Origin: Agriotes lineatus
Taxonomy: Eukaryota > Arthropoda > Insecta > Coleoptera > Elateridae
Length of the DNA stretch: 64,000 bases
Direction: 5' to 3'
Assembly: GCA_940337035.1 (NCBI GenBank)
Contig: CALNHX010003628.1
Coordinates: forward strand, 1-64,000
Notes under the pieces: generated by a model
Database searches by the model: none
Told to the model about the DNA's origin: nothing
What the model saw: the letters and a program-made list of their open reading frames with translations, nothing else
Program-made: the position numbers and the translations under genes
In this document: in pieces, positions 44,954 through 56,426 of the stretch
Position numbering within the stretch: the first letter of the stretch is position 1
How the letters are laid out: each line of letters begins with the position of its first letter

Positions 44954-45218
44954 TTATTTTATTGTTCATTGAAATGTTAAACAGTGTTTAGCATGATCGC
45001 GTCCTCGAATGTTAAGATACATTTAACATCCATCCACTCATTTAACATGCATCCACTCACGTCCTCGAATGTTAAGATACATTTAACATGCATCCACTCA
45101 TTTAACATGCATTCACTATAGCAACATCACACATATTCATGGTAGTCCGATTTCGATTTAGCAGTTTTTAGTAATTATTATTGATTCAAAATTATTGCCT
45201 CAATGAACAATAAACTAA
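44954..45218. mobile_element. Hairpin MITE carrying a 60-bp tandem repeat
   Basis: The outer arms TTATTGTTCATTGA and TCAATGAACAATAA frame the piece. Inside, 45,001-45,060 and 45,061-45,120 are two nearly identical 60-bp units starting GTCCTCGAATGTTAAGATAC, each with two TTTAACAT(G/C)CATCCACTC words. The same GAATGTTAAGA word recurs outside at about 45,249. Confidence 0.6.
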
Positions 45219-45439
45219 TGAACCACTTTTGCTTCGCTGCGCTCGCTCGAATGTTAAGACTGGATTACCCCTGTTAATACGTTAATTACTATAATCATGT
45301 CTAAACCAAAATGGGAAGCATACCCATCATATATCAAAACAGCTGGCGTTTTAGAGTGTATAATTTGCACAAAATTTTGTTTTATTGTTCCATTTAGGCG
45401 TTTTTACCTCTAGCAATATTGAAGAATGTAGTTTTTTCA

Positions 45440-45680
45440 CTAGCAAGTTCGTTGGATAGGGCACGCTCTACGACGAAATCAAGGAGAAATTGTAAAAATG
45501 GTGCTGGATTGGAATCCACAAGGTAAAAGAAAACGGGGCAGGCCCCAGATAACGTGGAGAAGAACAGTGCTGAAAGAAGCAAAAAACCACGGAAAGAACT
45601 GGAATGACATTAAAATTCTTGCACAAAATAGAATCAGATGACGAAACTTTGTTAGAGCCCTATGCTCCAGCTAGAAGTTT
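45440..45680 (+). pseudogene. LINE C-terminal fragment
   Basis: The plus-strand frame reads EIVKMVLDWNPQGKRKRGRP then ITWRRTVLKEAKNHGKNWND and ILAQNRIR. This is the conserved C-terminal end of a widespread arthropod LINE group (endonuclease-reverse transcriptase). It is 5'-truncated by thousands of bases; a stop stands where a Trp codon would be expected. Confidence 0.75.
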
Positions 45681-46085
45681 TGGGAATATATATATTGCAG
45701 TGGATGTGTATGTATAATTTTGATTTAATTCAAGTATCGAAACTTTTTATTTTATTATAATTTTAACTTGAATTATACTTCAAAATACATGAGTGCTCTA
45801 TTCTCAGGATGTGGTTCGCCAAAATCTAGTTAGTTGTTTGTTATTTTTATTTTGTAATATTGAATTATTTTATGCAAGACGCTTGCTGTCAAATATTATG
45901 CAAACATAGCGTTCAATGACACTTTTTAATTAATATGACAGAACAAACTTCCTCACAAATCTTTTATGATTCAACCAATGTTATGATATGCAAGTCAATT
46001 CAATTATATTATAACTAACTTTTTTAACTGTCTTTTATTTTATATAACTTCAAACAATTACCTGCCTTCACCCACCTGAGTTCCG

Positions 46086-47201
46086 TATCCTGCAGACCTG
46101 CTTTGACTCACCCAGATACACCTCTCTCTTCTATTCAAACTGTTGTACAACTCTGCCACAAAACACTGAATACCAACCAGATCGTCCTTCACTAGCTGTA
46201 ACCCAAGAAACTAGCAGACCATTACTCCCTCTCGAACTCCAACCAAGCTGTCAGTACTAAAACCTTCCTGTATCCAAATCTTTCCTGGTGAGTAGCCTTC
46301 CAGTCAAAGTGGTAACCTTAAAGTATTTCTCCTTATGTCCTAGTATCTCCATACACGACGTCCACAACCAGTATGTCTGCAACCCCTACTAGCTCCACCT
46401 TCTGCTGCAAACAAGCTATCTCTCGTCCGATGGTCCTCAGTATTTAATCCCAGCCTCCAACAGTTACTTCCCTCGTCACAAGCCAGTCGGTCCTCATCCA
46501 AATAGTACTAAGTCCCTCAGGTGTAGTACTCGAAAACTCCAAATGTCATCAACAATCCAAATTATATAAATATTAATGAATTGTAATCCAACTCCAATTA
46601 AACTATGTCAAAATCTTTTTTCTTACTTCTACGTCTTGTTAGTTATCCTGCAGACCTGCTTTGACTCACCCAGATACACCTCTCTCTTCTATTCAGACTG
46701 TTGTACAACTCTGCCACAAAACACTGAATACCAACCAGATCGTCCTTCACTAGCTGTAACCCAAGAAACTAGCAGACCATTACTCCCTCTCGAACTCCAA
46801 CCAAGCTGTCAGTACTAAAACCTTCCTGTATCCAAATCTTTCCTGGTGAGTGGCCTTCCAGTCAAAGTAGTAACCTTAAAGTATTTCTCCTTATGTCCTA
46901 GTATCTCCATACACGACGTCCACAACCAGTATGTCTGCAACCCCTACTAGCTCCACCTTCTGCTGCAAACAAGCTATCTCTCGTCCGATGGTCCTCAGTA
47001 TTTAATCCCAGCCTCCAACAGTTACTTCCCTCGTCGCAAGCCAGTCGGTCCTCATCCAAATAGTACTAAGTCCCTCAGGTGTAGTACTCGAAAACTCCAA
47101 ATGTCATCAACAATCCAAATTATATAAATATTAATGAATTGTAATCCAACTCAAATTAAACTATGTCAAAATCTTTCTTCTTACTTCTACGTCTTGTTAG
47201 T
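46086..47201. repeat. 558-bp tandem duplication, ~99% identical
   Basis: Unit 1 (46,086-46,643) and unit 2 (46,644-47,201) differ at only about six to ten positions. The plus strand is C-rich and G-poor. Each unit contains TTTCCTGGTGAGT, a good splice-donor form. The open frame at 46,576-46,818 crosses the junction and is not a gene. Confidence 0.9.
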
Positions 47202-47204
47202 TAG

Positions 47205-47743
47205 CTCCATTTACCATCTCTTTATTTTTAAATCATATTATTTTATTTCTTCTTATAATTCACTTTCTTATACCTTGTATGTGGTTAGTAAACCCTTTTT
47301 AAATTGATTGTAATAAATTAAATTAACTTAAAGACACATTTATAGTTTTATTTTCACCAAAATTAAATTTTACATCTGTTTTTTAAATTGTTATTTTAAT
47401 AATCATCCCAATTTTTTATCCTTATCCTAGACTACCATTATTCCTGCCTGCTACATTTATAAATAAATTTGAATGTTGCTCACTTTATAAATTGCTACAA
47501 ATAGAATTTTATTCTGTCATATGCAACATCCAACTTTGTATTATTGTTAATTTTTGATACCATCATCAAGTAGTACTCATTGTGAAATAACTTTCTTTAA
47601 AATGTCCTTTGAATCTTTGAGTTTCAATTATTATCCAATTAAATAAGCAATTATTCATACAATTTTCCACATCTTTTCATTTTTGATTCATGTAAATAGA
47701 TAACTGTATTTAATGTAATACATGACCTCTATATACCACAGCA

Positions 47744-47776
<33 letters not shown>

Positions 47777-48440
47777 ATATATATATAAGTTCGTTGCCAT
47801 TAAGGCAGAGTATTTAATATCTTCCGGTTTGCAATATTTTTCACAAGCTTCTTGTCTTTCAAATATAAATGTGCCTCAGTTTTGGGATCAGGTCACATAG
47901 ACGCCTGTAGGTGGGGCATATTGTCTATATTCATTTTGGCAATTTTTTGTTGCATTTTGGAAACTTAAAATTGGCAATTTGTTTGTTTTGAAAATTGTAT
48001 TGTATTTTTCGTTTTGTTTTACAAGCTGTCCAGTCATTTATTTCCCTTCTGTAATCGAAGTTGTAGACTAAACTGATGGCTTGCAAAACGAAGTCATCCT
48101 TTAAAGCTTTGATAGCCCGACGTCGTTTTGGACGGCTGATTGAACATCTGAATGCGTTTGGTTCTATAATATAGTTTCTTGAAGATACACGTCGACTGTC
48201 AGGGCTTGATTGAGGTTTCCACGACCTTTGAGCACTGCTGATCTACAGCTGCAATTCAGGTTTCTTTTATTCCACCTATAGAAAACCCGAAAGTGCGATC
48301 TTAAATCTTAAACCTTAACTAAAGCCTGAGGCTTCTTCTCAATGGTTTTAGTTAAGATTTGAGATTTCCTAGTTTCTAGTTTAATTTTTAATTTTTTTGA
48401 TGATGCATTAGTTTTGAAATTTCGTTTACAACTCAATTAT
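47205..48440. other. AT-rich tract, no gene
   Basis: It contains an (AT)n microsatellite (47,743-47,788). A hairpin pairing TTAAACCTTAACTAAAGCC with GGTTTTAGTTAAGATTTG lies near 48,303-48,362. A minus-strand frame at about 48,000-48,200 (KALKDDFVLQAISLVYNFDY-like) is not recognised. Confidence 0.4.
47743..47788. repeat. (AT)n microsatellite
   Basis: About 22 TA units interrupted once by a TATT. Confidence 0.95.
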
Positions 48441-48444
48441 CCCA

Positions 48445-48484
48445 TTACTTGATAATGACATTTAATCTTGTCGAAACGTCGTAG
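48445..48484 (+). ncRNA. Decayed hammerhead-like motif
   Basis: TTAC and GTAG (with one G-T pair) frame TTGATAA, one T, stem GACA/TGTC with an 8-nt loop, and GAAACGTC. The CTGATGA box has two changes, so it would be inactive. Layout and the one-base spacer match the motifs at 33,848 and 38,896. Confidence 0.3.
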
Positions 48485-48489
48485 GCATC

Positions 48490-50180
48490 GTAATTTAAAC
48501 TGGTTAAACAAATAAACGTTTTTTATCATGGCTGATGTTTAGTTAATATGACCTAAAAACCCAATAATTTCGAATTCTAACTATTATTTTATTAAATCTT
48601 TTGTAATAATGTACACATATTCGTTCCTGGGTTAATTTTTAATCTGACTAACCCAGTGTATTTTTATGATACTAATTTAAATTCTGTGGTTATTTTGAGT
48701 TTCACGAACCCAATATAATGTAGATATTAATTTGAAACTAAACTGTACCATTACTTCCCGGTTTGTTTGCATTTTTGGTCTTGGTGCCATTTATATGCTG
48801 CTGTAGAATTTGATTCTGTTTATTTGAACCTGTGCTACATTAGAATCATTAAAGTCTTGGTACTTGAATTTTACTTAAGGTAATTTTTTTTATGTGATCC
48901 ACCGATGAAAAGGCACTTATTCACAATAGTAACCTTGATATTCAAGTCAGTTCGTAGTCGAGTTTGAATGACTAACATCTTCTACTTTCCAGTAGCTTTA
49001 AGCGATTTTTAACGTATATGTAATTTAAAAAAGATATAAGTTGGTTGTGAAGATCTTGAGAGAGGAGCAATTGGAAACCAGATTCAGCTATTTTAAAATT
49101 TGTTTTAATGAAAGGTTAATTCTAGAATTTTCATTTCTGCTGAATCATCAAAGATTACTCTCATCACATGGTTAGCCAGCCCACAAGTGCGTGCATATAA
49201 ATAATGAAATATTTTATGGTATCGTTTTTCTGTGCCACGTATGTTCACTACTTTGACACTTTAGTTAATCAAGTACAGATAGCATTTAGAAAAGAAACAT
49301 TTTATGGCAAAGAAGATATTTATAAAAAAATGAGATATCGATAAAGTAAATTATAGGACTTTAGTATCTTTCCATCAAATACAATGTATTTTTAGGATTT
49401 TAAACGTCGGCCGTGTCAAGAGGAAATATTTCAAGTATTGCCCGATAAACTATAATTTGCAACAGTACCTGTGCATCTGCTGCGATTGATATTTCAACAG
49501 GTTTTTCAGTCTGCAATTTAACTTTAAATAGTGTGAGCATTGTTGTTAGCGGACTATATTCTAATGTAAATAATCAATAATAAAACTTTATGTTATGTTT
49601 ATTCATAGTTGGGTTGGGCCACACAGATATATTTTATCTCAAATTTTAGAAAATAACTACTAGCGCATTTAGCTCTTGTTATTTTTATACTGTCATGTAA
49701 TTCAATTATTATATAAGAACACAACTAAGAAATAATAGAAATTATACAATATTTAGTTAATAACATGTATCACATAATATATTATCAATATTGATATAGT
49801 ATTGACTCTACTCTGCAAGCCAATATTTACAAAATAGTTACTAGGCTGCTAAACTATTCCTATTTATTCAATTCAAAACACTTTAAATAAAATATTTGCC
49901 CTAATTGAAATTTATTTAAGCAAATTATTTATTTCTTTTTATAGCTCAGGTAATAGAACAACCTCTCTTATCTCAGGTAGGTTCTTGCGTTACAAAAACT
50001 ATCAAAATACATGTAAAAATTGTTTAGTTAATGAAAAGTTATTTCAGAATTATTTGAGAACTCAATTGTCACTGTCAAACTATTAATATGACATATACGC
50101 TGAATTGATACTCAATCAATACATGTTACTTCAAATATTTTAACAAGCGTAACTATTTATGTTCGTAACTTATTCAAATA
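48490..50180. other. No feature recognised
   Basis: AT-rich sequence with only short frames and no inverted-repeat pair or domain that I could support. Confidence 0.4.
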
Positions 50181-50182
50181 TT

Positions 50183-50461
50183 GGGGGTCCCGTGTGGTGT
50201 AGCTTGAACAAGCGTCAACGTACGATCAGTAGAGTTAAGCAACGCTCTTTCTGGTCAGTATTTGGATGGCAGTTTCGCTGCTACTTCTCTCGGCGCCTCG
50301 TGGTACGGATACCACGGAAATAGTTGGTCCCGGCTGTCATAATAACATCATGACAGTTGATAGTGGGGTTGTAAGTCCCCAAAAAATGCACAGCGACCCC
50401 TATAATTGGCCCAACGGCTGTTGGCTGAGTACGAATAAAATAAAATAAAATAAAATAAAAT
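50183..50461 (+). mobile_element. 5S rRNA-derived SINE
   Basis: The head resembles 5S rRNA: CGATCAGTAGAGTTAAGCAA (5S CGATCACCGAAATTAAGCA), then the internal control region GGTCAGTATTTGGATGG (5S GTTAGTACTTGGATGG). The 5S-like part spans about 50,195-50,280. The body is unrelated and the tail is (AAAAT)n at 50,434-50,461. A 5S head with a pol III internal promoter and a simple tail defines SINE3-type elements. A clear target duplication was not found. Confidence 0.8.
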
Positions 50462-50719
50462 ATGAACTCAGCTTAGAACTTTGATATTTTTTCAAAAAGA
50501 CTTATAGTTTACAGTAACTATTAATTACTTTTTAATTATAAATTGCTTTCTATTAATATCAACAACTCTTCATATAACTCCAAAGTTGATAATTTTAATT
50601 TATATTTTCTAACCTTATTTTTGAATATTACATGTATTTCTTGATTTAATATATTATTATATTAATTAACAATATATTATTTACAATTGCTTGTATTGGC
50701 TTTCTTTCATTTTATACAG

Positions 50720-51200
50720 GGTGTTTTGGCGGGTAATGCGTTGAGTACACTGAAGTGCCAGGCAAAAAACTCTGGAATGATCAGGAAAAACATTCACATC
50801 ATTAGCTTAAGAACTAGAATCTCCAGGAAGCAATTTTGGAAGATTCTTCAGTACCTAGCATGGCTTACATCCATTGTGTATGTATAGCCCATGGTTGGTT
50901 TAAGACTTTCTTCCATTTGGTCCTGTTTATTGATGTTTCTTTCCATCTCGCAATCTCTAATTTCTTCAGAGCCTCCCTTCTCCTGGTGTTTAGTTTTCTT
51001 CTTTCTAAGATCTTCTTTACCGTTTCTATCTGGCGCTAGTTGTTTTATATTTCCAAACATTCTCAAACCCTGCTTACATTTGCTTTTGCATACACTTTAT
51101 ATAATTCTTAATTTGTTCTGCTTATCCATTTGTCGTTTTCTGTCTTTCCTCCTAGGAGTTTTCTTTTCCATATTTTTACTTCCTTATTTTTTGTTAAAAA
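50720..51200 (-). pseudogene. Possible LINE C-terminal fragment
   Basis: Minus-strand pieces resemble the end of LINE ORFs: a WKRKLLGGKTENDKW-like piece, an ISRTN.ELYKVYAKANV-like piece, then REALKKLEIARWKE. Frameshifts and stops are frequent. A CAGGGTGTTTTGGCGGG word at about 50,719 marks one edge. Confidence 0.4.
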
Positions 51201-51830
51201 TTATGATACACAAGCATGCAGCACTGCTGGTTGTTACATTCGGAAGTGGATTTATGGCAAGTAATGAAGGTAAAAGAGCCCCCAGCTAGCCACAGTGGGA
51301 CACGTGCGCCTTTCCATTCTGAAAGCTTAGTTCTAGCTCTAATCACTTTCTAAGCAATCAATTCCTAATAAATCATTTTCATCCGAGTCTGAAGCAACTT
51401 CAACTGTATTAATTATTATTGGATATTATCATATATTTTTTTTATCTCGCCGCCCTTTAACACGGTGTTCGCTTTTTGCAATTGTATTCTGCTAAACCTG
51501 TGCTATTATATGGTTTAACGATTCTTTCCACATTTTTCATACATTCTCTTCACCACGTCATCTCGCCCCATATGTCTGTCATAAAATTATTTACACAAAC
51601 CCCAAATATTTTCAGTGGCGTTAAACTGGCGGTGGTATGGCGAAAGAAGTAGTAACCCTGAGATCAACCTCTTCAATAATACGAGGGCCACTGGATAAAT
51701 TTCCGCAAAAACATACATAAGATAACAAACTATGAGGGATTTTAAGTTTATTGTTTTTCAAAGTATTAGTCTTTACATTGTATGTATTTATTCATTCTAT
51801 TGAGTCAATCCTCAAATACCCGTGACTATT
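51201..51830. other. No feature recognised
   Basis: AT-rich sequence with no supported gene. Confidence 0.35.
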
Positions 51831-52123
51831 GTTCTGGAGGCACCTCAGCGACCATCAAAAGCCTCATCGGGGGAGTTAAACCGTTGTACACGCAATTTAT
51901 TCTCGATTGTGGGGAATAAATAAAAATCACTCGGTGCCAAGTTGGGACTATAAGGTGGATGACCCAGTAGTTCCACATGTACAGAGGCCAAAAATGCCAT
52001 TGTTTGAGCAGCGGTGTGGGATGATGCATTGTCATGGTCTAGGATTAGGCGACTTCGAGGACGTTGTGTACGTACTTTTTCTACGACTGCTGGTAAACAA
52101 ATGGTGGAATACCACTCAGTCAT
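51830..52123 (-). pseudogene. mariner transposase C-terminal fragment
   Basis: 93 codons from 52,123 read EWYSTICLPAVVEKVR, then ILDHDNASSHTAAQTM with the second catalytic Asp, then the family signature PPYSPNLAPSDFYLFP with the third acidic residue, then FNSPDEAF. Spacing between the two acidic sites fits D34D mariner. The N-terminal helix-turn-helix half and first Asp are missing, and no inverted repeats were found. Confidence 0.9.
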
Positions 52124-52259
52124 TCGGTCCTCTCATCATGCGGACTTCAAGGTCAAGATTACTCCTCCAACCAGTTAAACTTCAAGATCAAGCCGATGTA
52201 ACCGTGGGAAGAGAAATAAAATCGGAAAGAAGAGTCGTGAAAGGTAGTAGTGGCACTTT

Positions 52260-52840
52260 CAACAATTAGAACTAAACCTTAGAGGAAGCAGGTCTTAAAA
52301 TGAACAAATGAATAAAATTAAACTGGTGACCAATCTTCTATTAAATAGGTGTTACAGCATAGAAAATCAGGAACTCCAGCAAGCTGAAGAATATAAATAC
52401 TTTGGACACAAAGTACGAATATGTAGAGACAATGAGACTTGCGAGATATAAACACTTTTGGTAAATTAAACAATATGTTTAAAAATGACAAAATCGCAGT
52501 TTGTGTTCAAAGAACAGTACACAAACAATGTGCGACACCCGTAATTTGTCATGGATCTCAAACTCTGACCCTGACTAAAACTCTACAGAAAAGCTAAGAA
52601 TACACAAAGAAAACAAAAAGGGCAATTACAATTAAAGACCGAATATCGAATGAAAGAATAAGTTAATTGACAAACGGCCAAGGTATAATAAGAAGAGTAA
52701 CAACATGGAAGTGGACCTAGGCTGGTCATGTTGAAAAAAAATCGACTACAGGTGGACTAAGAAAATTATAGAATGGATACGACGAGATTTTAACAGAACT
52801 AGAGATACGGCACCCACAAGATGGAGTGATAACTTTGGGT
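52260..52840 (+). pseudogene. LINE C-terminal fragment, copy C
   Basis: A TLEEAGLKMNK-type RT thumb piece runs directly into an EEYKYFGHKVRI-like piece and onward. It is the uninterrupted counterpart of 22,890-22,980 plus 24,165-24,735. Dead by many stops. Confidence 0.55.
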
Positions 52841-52998
52841 CTCAGGCCTCGAAATTCCCATTAAGTCGGCAACGACGGTCGACTTCATAGTGCACTAGTT
52901 ATGATTACAAGAAAAAACATTGGAATAAGTAACTATATGTATTTATAAAACCAAAAGAATCATTCAGTAACGCTGGTGTTCATAACATAATACAACTG

Positions 52999-54489
52999 TT
53001 TAATCTCAAATTAAACAGATTTAAATTTAATTTCAAAATTTAATACAGTTCAACAGGTTTAAAAATGCAAATAGCAGCACATGCATTCGTTCAGGAAGTG
53101 TAATATGTCACAACTGCTTGTTAGCAGAATCGCATGGCCACCTTGCCTAATGCATGCAAGAACGGCCTAATAATAGGAGTTCACTATAAAATATGTATAT
53201 ATTGAAATGGGTATACCACTCTACATTGAAATCCTATATTTATTTACTTTAATATTACTTAATGCAATTTGAGACTCTTAATAGGGTGTGGGTCGTTAAT
53301 CTAGTTATCTGTTCTTTGATATTCTTATTTTATATAAATTTTCAACTATTGACTGCTACTAAATGTCAGTTTGACTTTAAACAACAAACTCACTAACAGC
53401 CGAACCTCGATACTCCTACAACCAACTCGAACACTTTCAAACCCCAAGCTCCTACACGTTACCGTCAATCGAACAGCCTCCTGGTAAGTTTCCACTAACA
53501 GATGGTACCCAAACTAATTTCCCATTGTCTTCAGCTCCTGCCTAGTAGTAACCAATTCAAATCAATCAGCTACACTGGCAACTCCCTTCAAATGATTAAT
53601 CCGTCCTATGTATAATCACCAAATCCAGTAATTAGTATAACTTATCTATTGTATGTAATAAATAATCCAATTCTAATTAAATATTATTTTATTCTTTTTA
53701 CTTGCATCTAATTAAACCATATTTCATTATCTTTTCAACGACTGCACCCTTGTATCATTTCATAATTATATTTTCACTTAATTTCACCTCGCAGATTTGT
53801 TAAAAACCTTTTTATTTGTATTCAACCAAATTATTTATACAAACAAAGATTAAATTTCCAGTTTTTATTAATACAAAATTATTTTTTCCAAAAATATGTC
53901 TACATTTTATGAGTTTGTTATTATCACTATCTTAAACAAATTTAAAAATTATGCTAGTTACAATTATTATCGCACTCTTTCAAAATTAAGTGTCACGCGA
54001 TAACATTATCTTATCTTTCATATTAACTTTCACCACCCTGATTGAATACTCAATTGCTATAACTTAACAAAATTAATTATAAATTGTCTCAAATTTAATT
54101 TCTATTACTCAATTCAAATTAACCAACAATCTTATTCAAAGTTTTCTAAATTTGATCGTATTCATCTTCCAAATTTATTTCTTTTAATTTTTATTTAATA
54201 AGTCAGCTATGTGTATCATAATAATATATATCTGTATATATATAGACCAATATTTTTATAATAAACACAATCAGCATTAAGTATTTGATTCATTAACATC
54301 GAGGTGCTACCCTTCCAAGCCTAAAATCTTGAAGTGTGAGGCTGCACTTCAAATTATAACGTCCCTCTGAGTGGCCTGACTACGTTGTCTTAAGACACGG
54401 TTGTAGTCTCAACCGTGTGCTCAGAATTAAAGAGACCAAACCAGCGCAAGTAACAGAAACCTGTTCAGCCTCCAGGCAATTCTGTTCAC
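52999..54489. mobile_element. 1.5-kb insertion, C-rich head and AT-rich body
   Basis: Copy B reads straight through at this point (ATAATACAGTTCAGAAGC). The insert starts near ACTGTTTAATCTC and ends near CAATTCTGTTCACAG. Its first third is C-rich and G-poor, with CTCCTGGTAAGTTTCC resembling the splice-donor word in the 558-bp tandem repeat; the rest is AT-rich. No ORF. Class unknown. Confidence 0.5.
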
Positions 54490-54948
54490 AGAAGCTTTGT
54501 TAAACTATATCGATAACAATATTACCTTTTAAATAATACAATACATAAAACACTTTTTAATGTTTATATTATTTCTCGATAACTATGTTAAATTTCAACT
54601 GTAAGGAGAACACTTGTGTTGAATTCAGGCATTTTATTGTCATATGACAGTAGTTGACGTAACAAATAGAATCAAAAACAAATATACTAATTAATTCTCT
54701 ACTCATACTTAAATATAGCAAATATTATTTATCGTATGTAACATTCCTGAAAATGTAACTGCTTTTATGTAATTCTATTCCTTAGATTCATAATGTTGGA
54801 TTACTTCTCTTTTGAATGTGTAAAAAAGATTCGTTCAATGTTCTGATATAGAAAGCAAAGTAACTGTCAAGTTTGGTTTTATATGCAGTGGATTACATGG
54901 TAGCAAGCTAGGACGTAGCATAATAAGTTACCACTATAAAAAGTTGTT

Positions 54949-56376
54949 TCATTTACAGCTTCGTAACTGCAAATGCAGCATTTTCAAACCAGAAGGTGGT
55001 GGAAGCATTTGCTTATAATGAACTCTAGGTGTATTTTTAGAAAGAATAAATTCCTCTAGATTAACTTTTACACCTCCCATAATAGAGTAGCACTGTACAA
55101 TAACTTTTTCATCACACAAAGTACTCAACAACAATTCTCCTTTAAAAGTACTAGGATAAGTATTACTTTTAACAATAATAACTTTATTATTCTCAATTCT
55201 ATAAACAAACTGGGGTAACAATGAGCCTTTACGTAAAAGTAAAGTGTCTCTGGATACTCTATAAGTACCTTTATGATTTTGTAAATGTTTATCTGCAAAT
55301 GTTGCTTTAATCAAAGCATCACATATTGGGCAAGAATAATCTCGGAACTGGCAAGATATTTCATGTGTACGAATGATGTCCCCGGTACCTATAAAATTAC
55401 AGTCTTGCCAACGACAGGAAAAGTTTGTTTCTGCTATGCGTTGCCGGAGTTTCATATCGTTCGATTCCTTACGATTGGGATAAGCATATGCACACTTGAA
55501 GCAAACAGTTTTATTCTGCTCCACATCGAATATTGGAAACACAAGATATTCTTCACAGCAGTTCCTACATTGAAGCGATGCAAGTTTTTGATTAACCGTT
55601 AAAGTACGTGTAACGGTTTCTAGAGCTAACTTTTTCAAGGTTGTGTCTTTTAAAATAATATTGATTTTAATACTATTGGGATTGTCCAAGGCCTCTATAT
55701 ACTTGTTTAAATTTAACATATTATTTAGTTTGCCAAAACAGCTATCAAAGATAAGACAATGATTTTCTTTCAGAGAAAAATAGCAGTTTGGAATCTCATT
55801 ATTTTCTATATCAATGTTATAAGTTGCAGAAACTGTCTCATCTGCGCTAAAATAGCTAACGTCATAATTCAAATTATGCGTGCTAGATTGATATAAATAT
55901 GTAACAAGAAGAACCAAGTCGTCTTTTAACACTCCAAAGATTCCCTCACAATTTTGATCAACCTGAACAATAAAATTTGCAGCTTCTAATAAACGGGAAG
56001 AATGGTTTTTGGTCAAGTGATCTAGCAGTTCTGATCGTAAACCACTCCAACAGCATGTTTCATCAGGTACAGACAAAGGACAGTGATGGGATTGATAAAA
56101 ACACTTCGACTCGTGTTCCATAGCTTGACCGAAAGCAACATTGTTTCTGCATCCCTTCTTTTTAAAACGGCATGGAAATGCGACATTCTTTAAAATAGTT
56201 TTTTCTAGTAACAGTTCTCTGTAAACGACATCGGAATTTGGTGGCGAGCACTGGCCACAGATTGATGTTCCATCAGAAAGCAGTCGCACTGGTCCACAGG
56301 ATAGATATCCTTTGCACTGGGAACATCGTAGTTGTTCTATCACTTGATCGAGTATGCGAACTAGATTTTCTCCCAT
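54949..56376 (-). CDS. SIAH/SINA-like protein with two degenerate RING + SIAH-finger modules
   Basis: Uninterrupted 475-codon frame. Module 1: RING-like cysteines C18, C21, C40, C43, followed by a SIAH zinc finger (C69, C76, H88, C92; C99, C109, H120, H125). A linker/TRAF-like part follows at about 130-260. Module 2: C270, C273, C292, C295, then C321, C326, H338, C342 and C349, C352, H364, H368, and a C-terminal domain to residue 475. In SIAH E3 ligases the RING binds E2 and the C-terminal domain binds substrate. Here both RINGs lack the middle Cys and the His (L33/T37 in module 1), so classical E3 activity is doubtful. A dimer-like or scaffold role is a guess. TGTTGCAG just upstream of the ATG (56,398-56,405, minus) looks like an acceptor for a 5'-UTR intron. 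Its paralogue at 25,923 is broken. Confidence 0.85.
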   Translation of the reverse strand: MGENLVRILDQVIEQLRCSQCKGYLSCGPVRLLSDGTSICGQCSPPNSDVVYRELLLEKTILKNVAFPCRFKKKGCRNNVAFGQAMEHESKCFYQSHHCPLSVPDETCCWSGLRSELLDHLTKNHSSRLLEAANFIVQVDQNCEGIFGVLKDDLVLLVTYLYQSSTHNLNYDVSYFSADETVSATYNIDIENNEIPNCYFSLKENHCLIFDSCFGKLNNMLNLNKYIEALDNPNSIKINIILKDTTLKKLALETVTRTLTVNQKLASLQCRNCCEEYLVFPIFDVEQNKTVCFKCAYAYPNRKESNDMKLRQRIAETNFSCRWQDCNFIGTGDIIRTHEISCQFRDYSCPICDALIKATFADKHLQNHKGTYRVSRDTLLLRKGSLLPQFVYRIENNKVIIVKSNTYPSTFKGELLLSTLCDEKVIVQCYSIMGGVKVNLEEFILSKNTPRVHYKQMLPPPSGLKMLHLQLRSCK

Positions 56377-56426
56377 ATTTTCTCACTATCAGCAGCTCCT
56401 GCAACATAATATTTTAATAAGTACTA

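Noticed and set aside
45225..45255. GCGCTCGCTCG words near several hairpins as protein-binding sites
   Set aside because: Such palindrome-centre words recur at the turns of many MITEs here and are better read as hairpin loop sequence.
50195..50280. A genuine 5S rRNA gene
   Set aside because: Only the middle and internal control region resemble 5S; the 5' and 3' strands of helix I are absent and a SINE tail follows.
50848..51289. Overlapping frames of 66-132 codons as genes
   Set aside because: They are mutually overlapping, hydrophobic or charged by composition only, and the minus-strand translation fits a decayed LINE end better.
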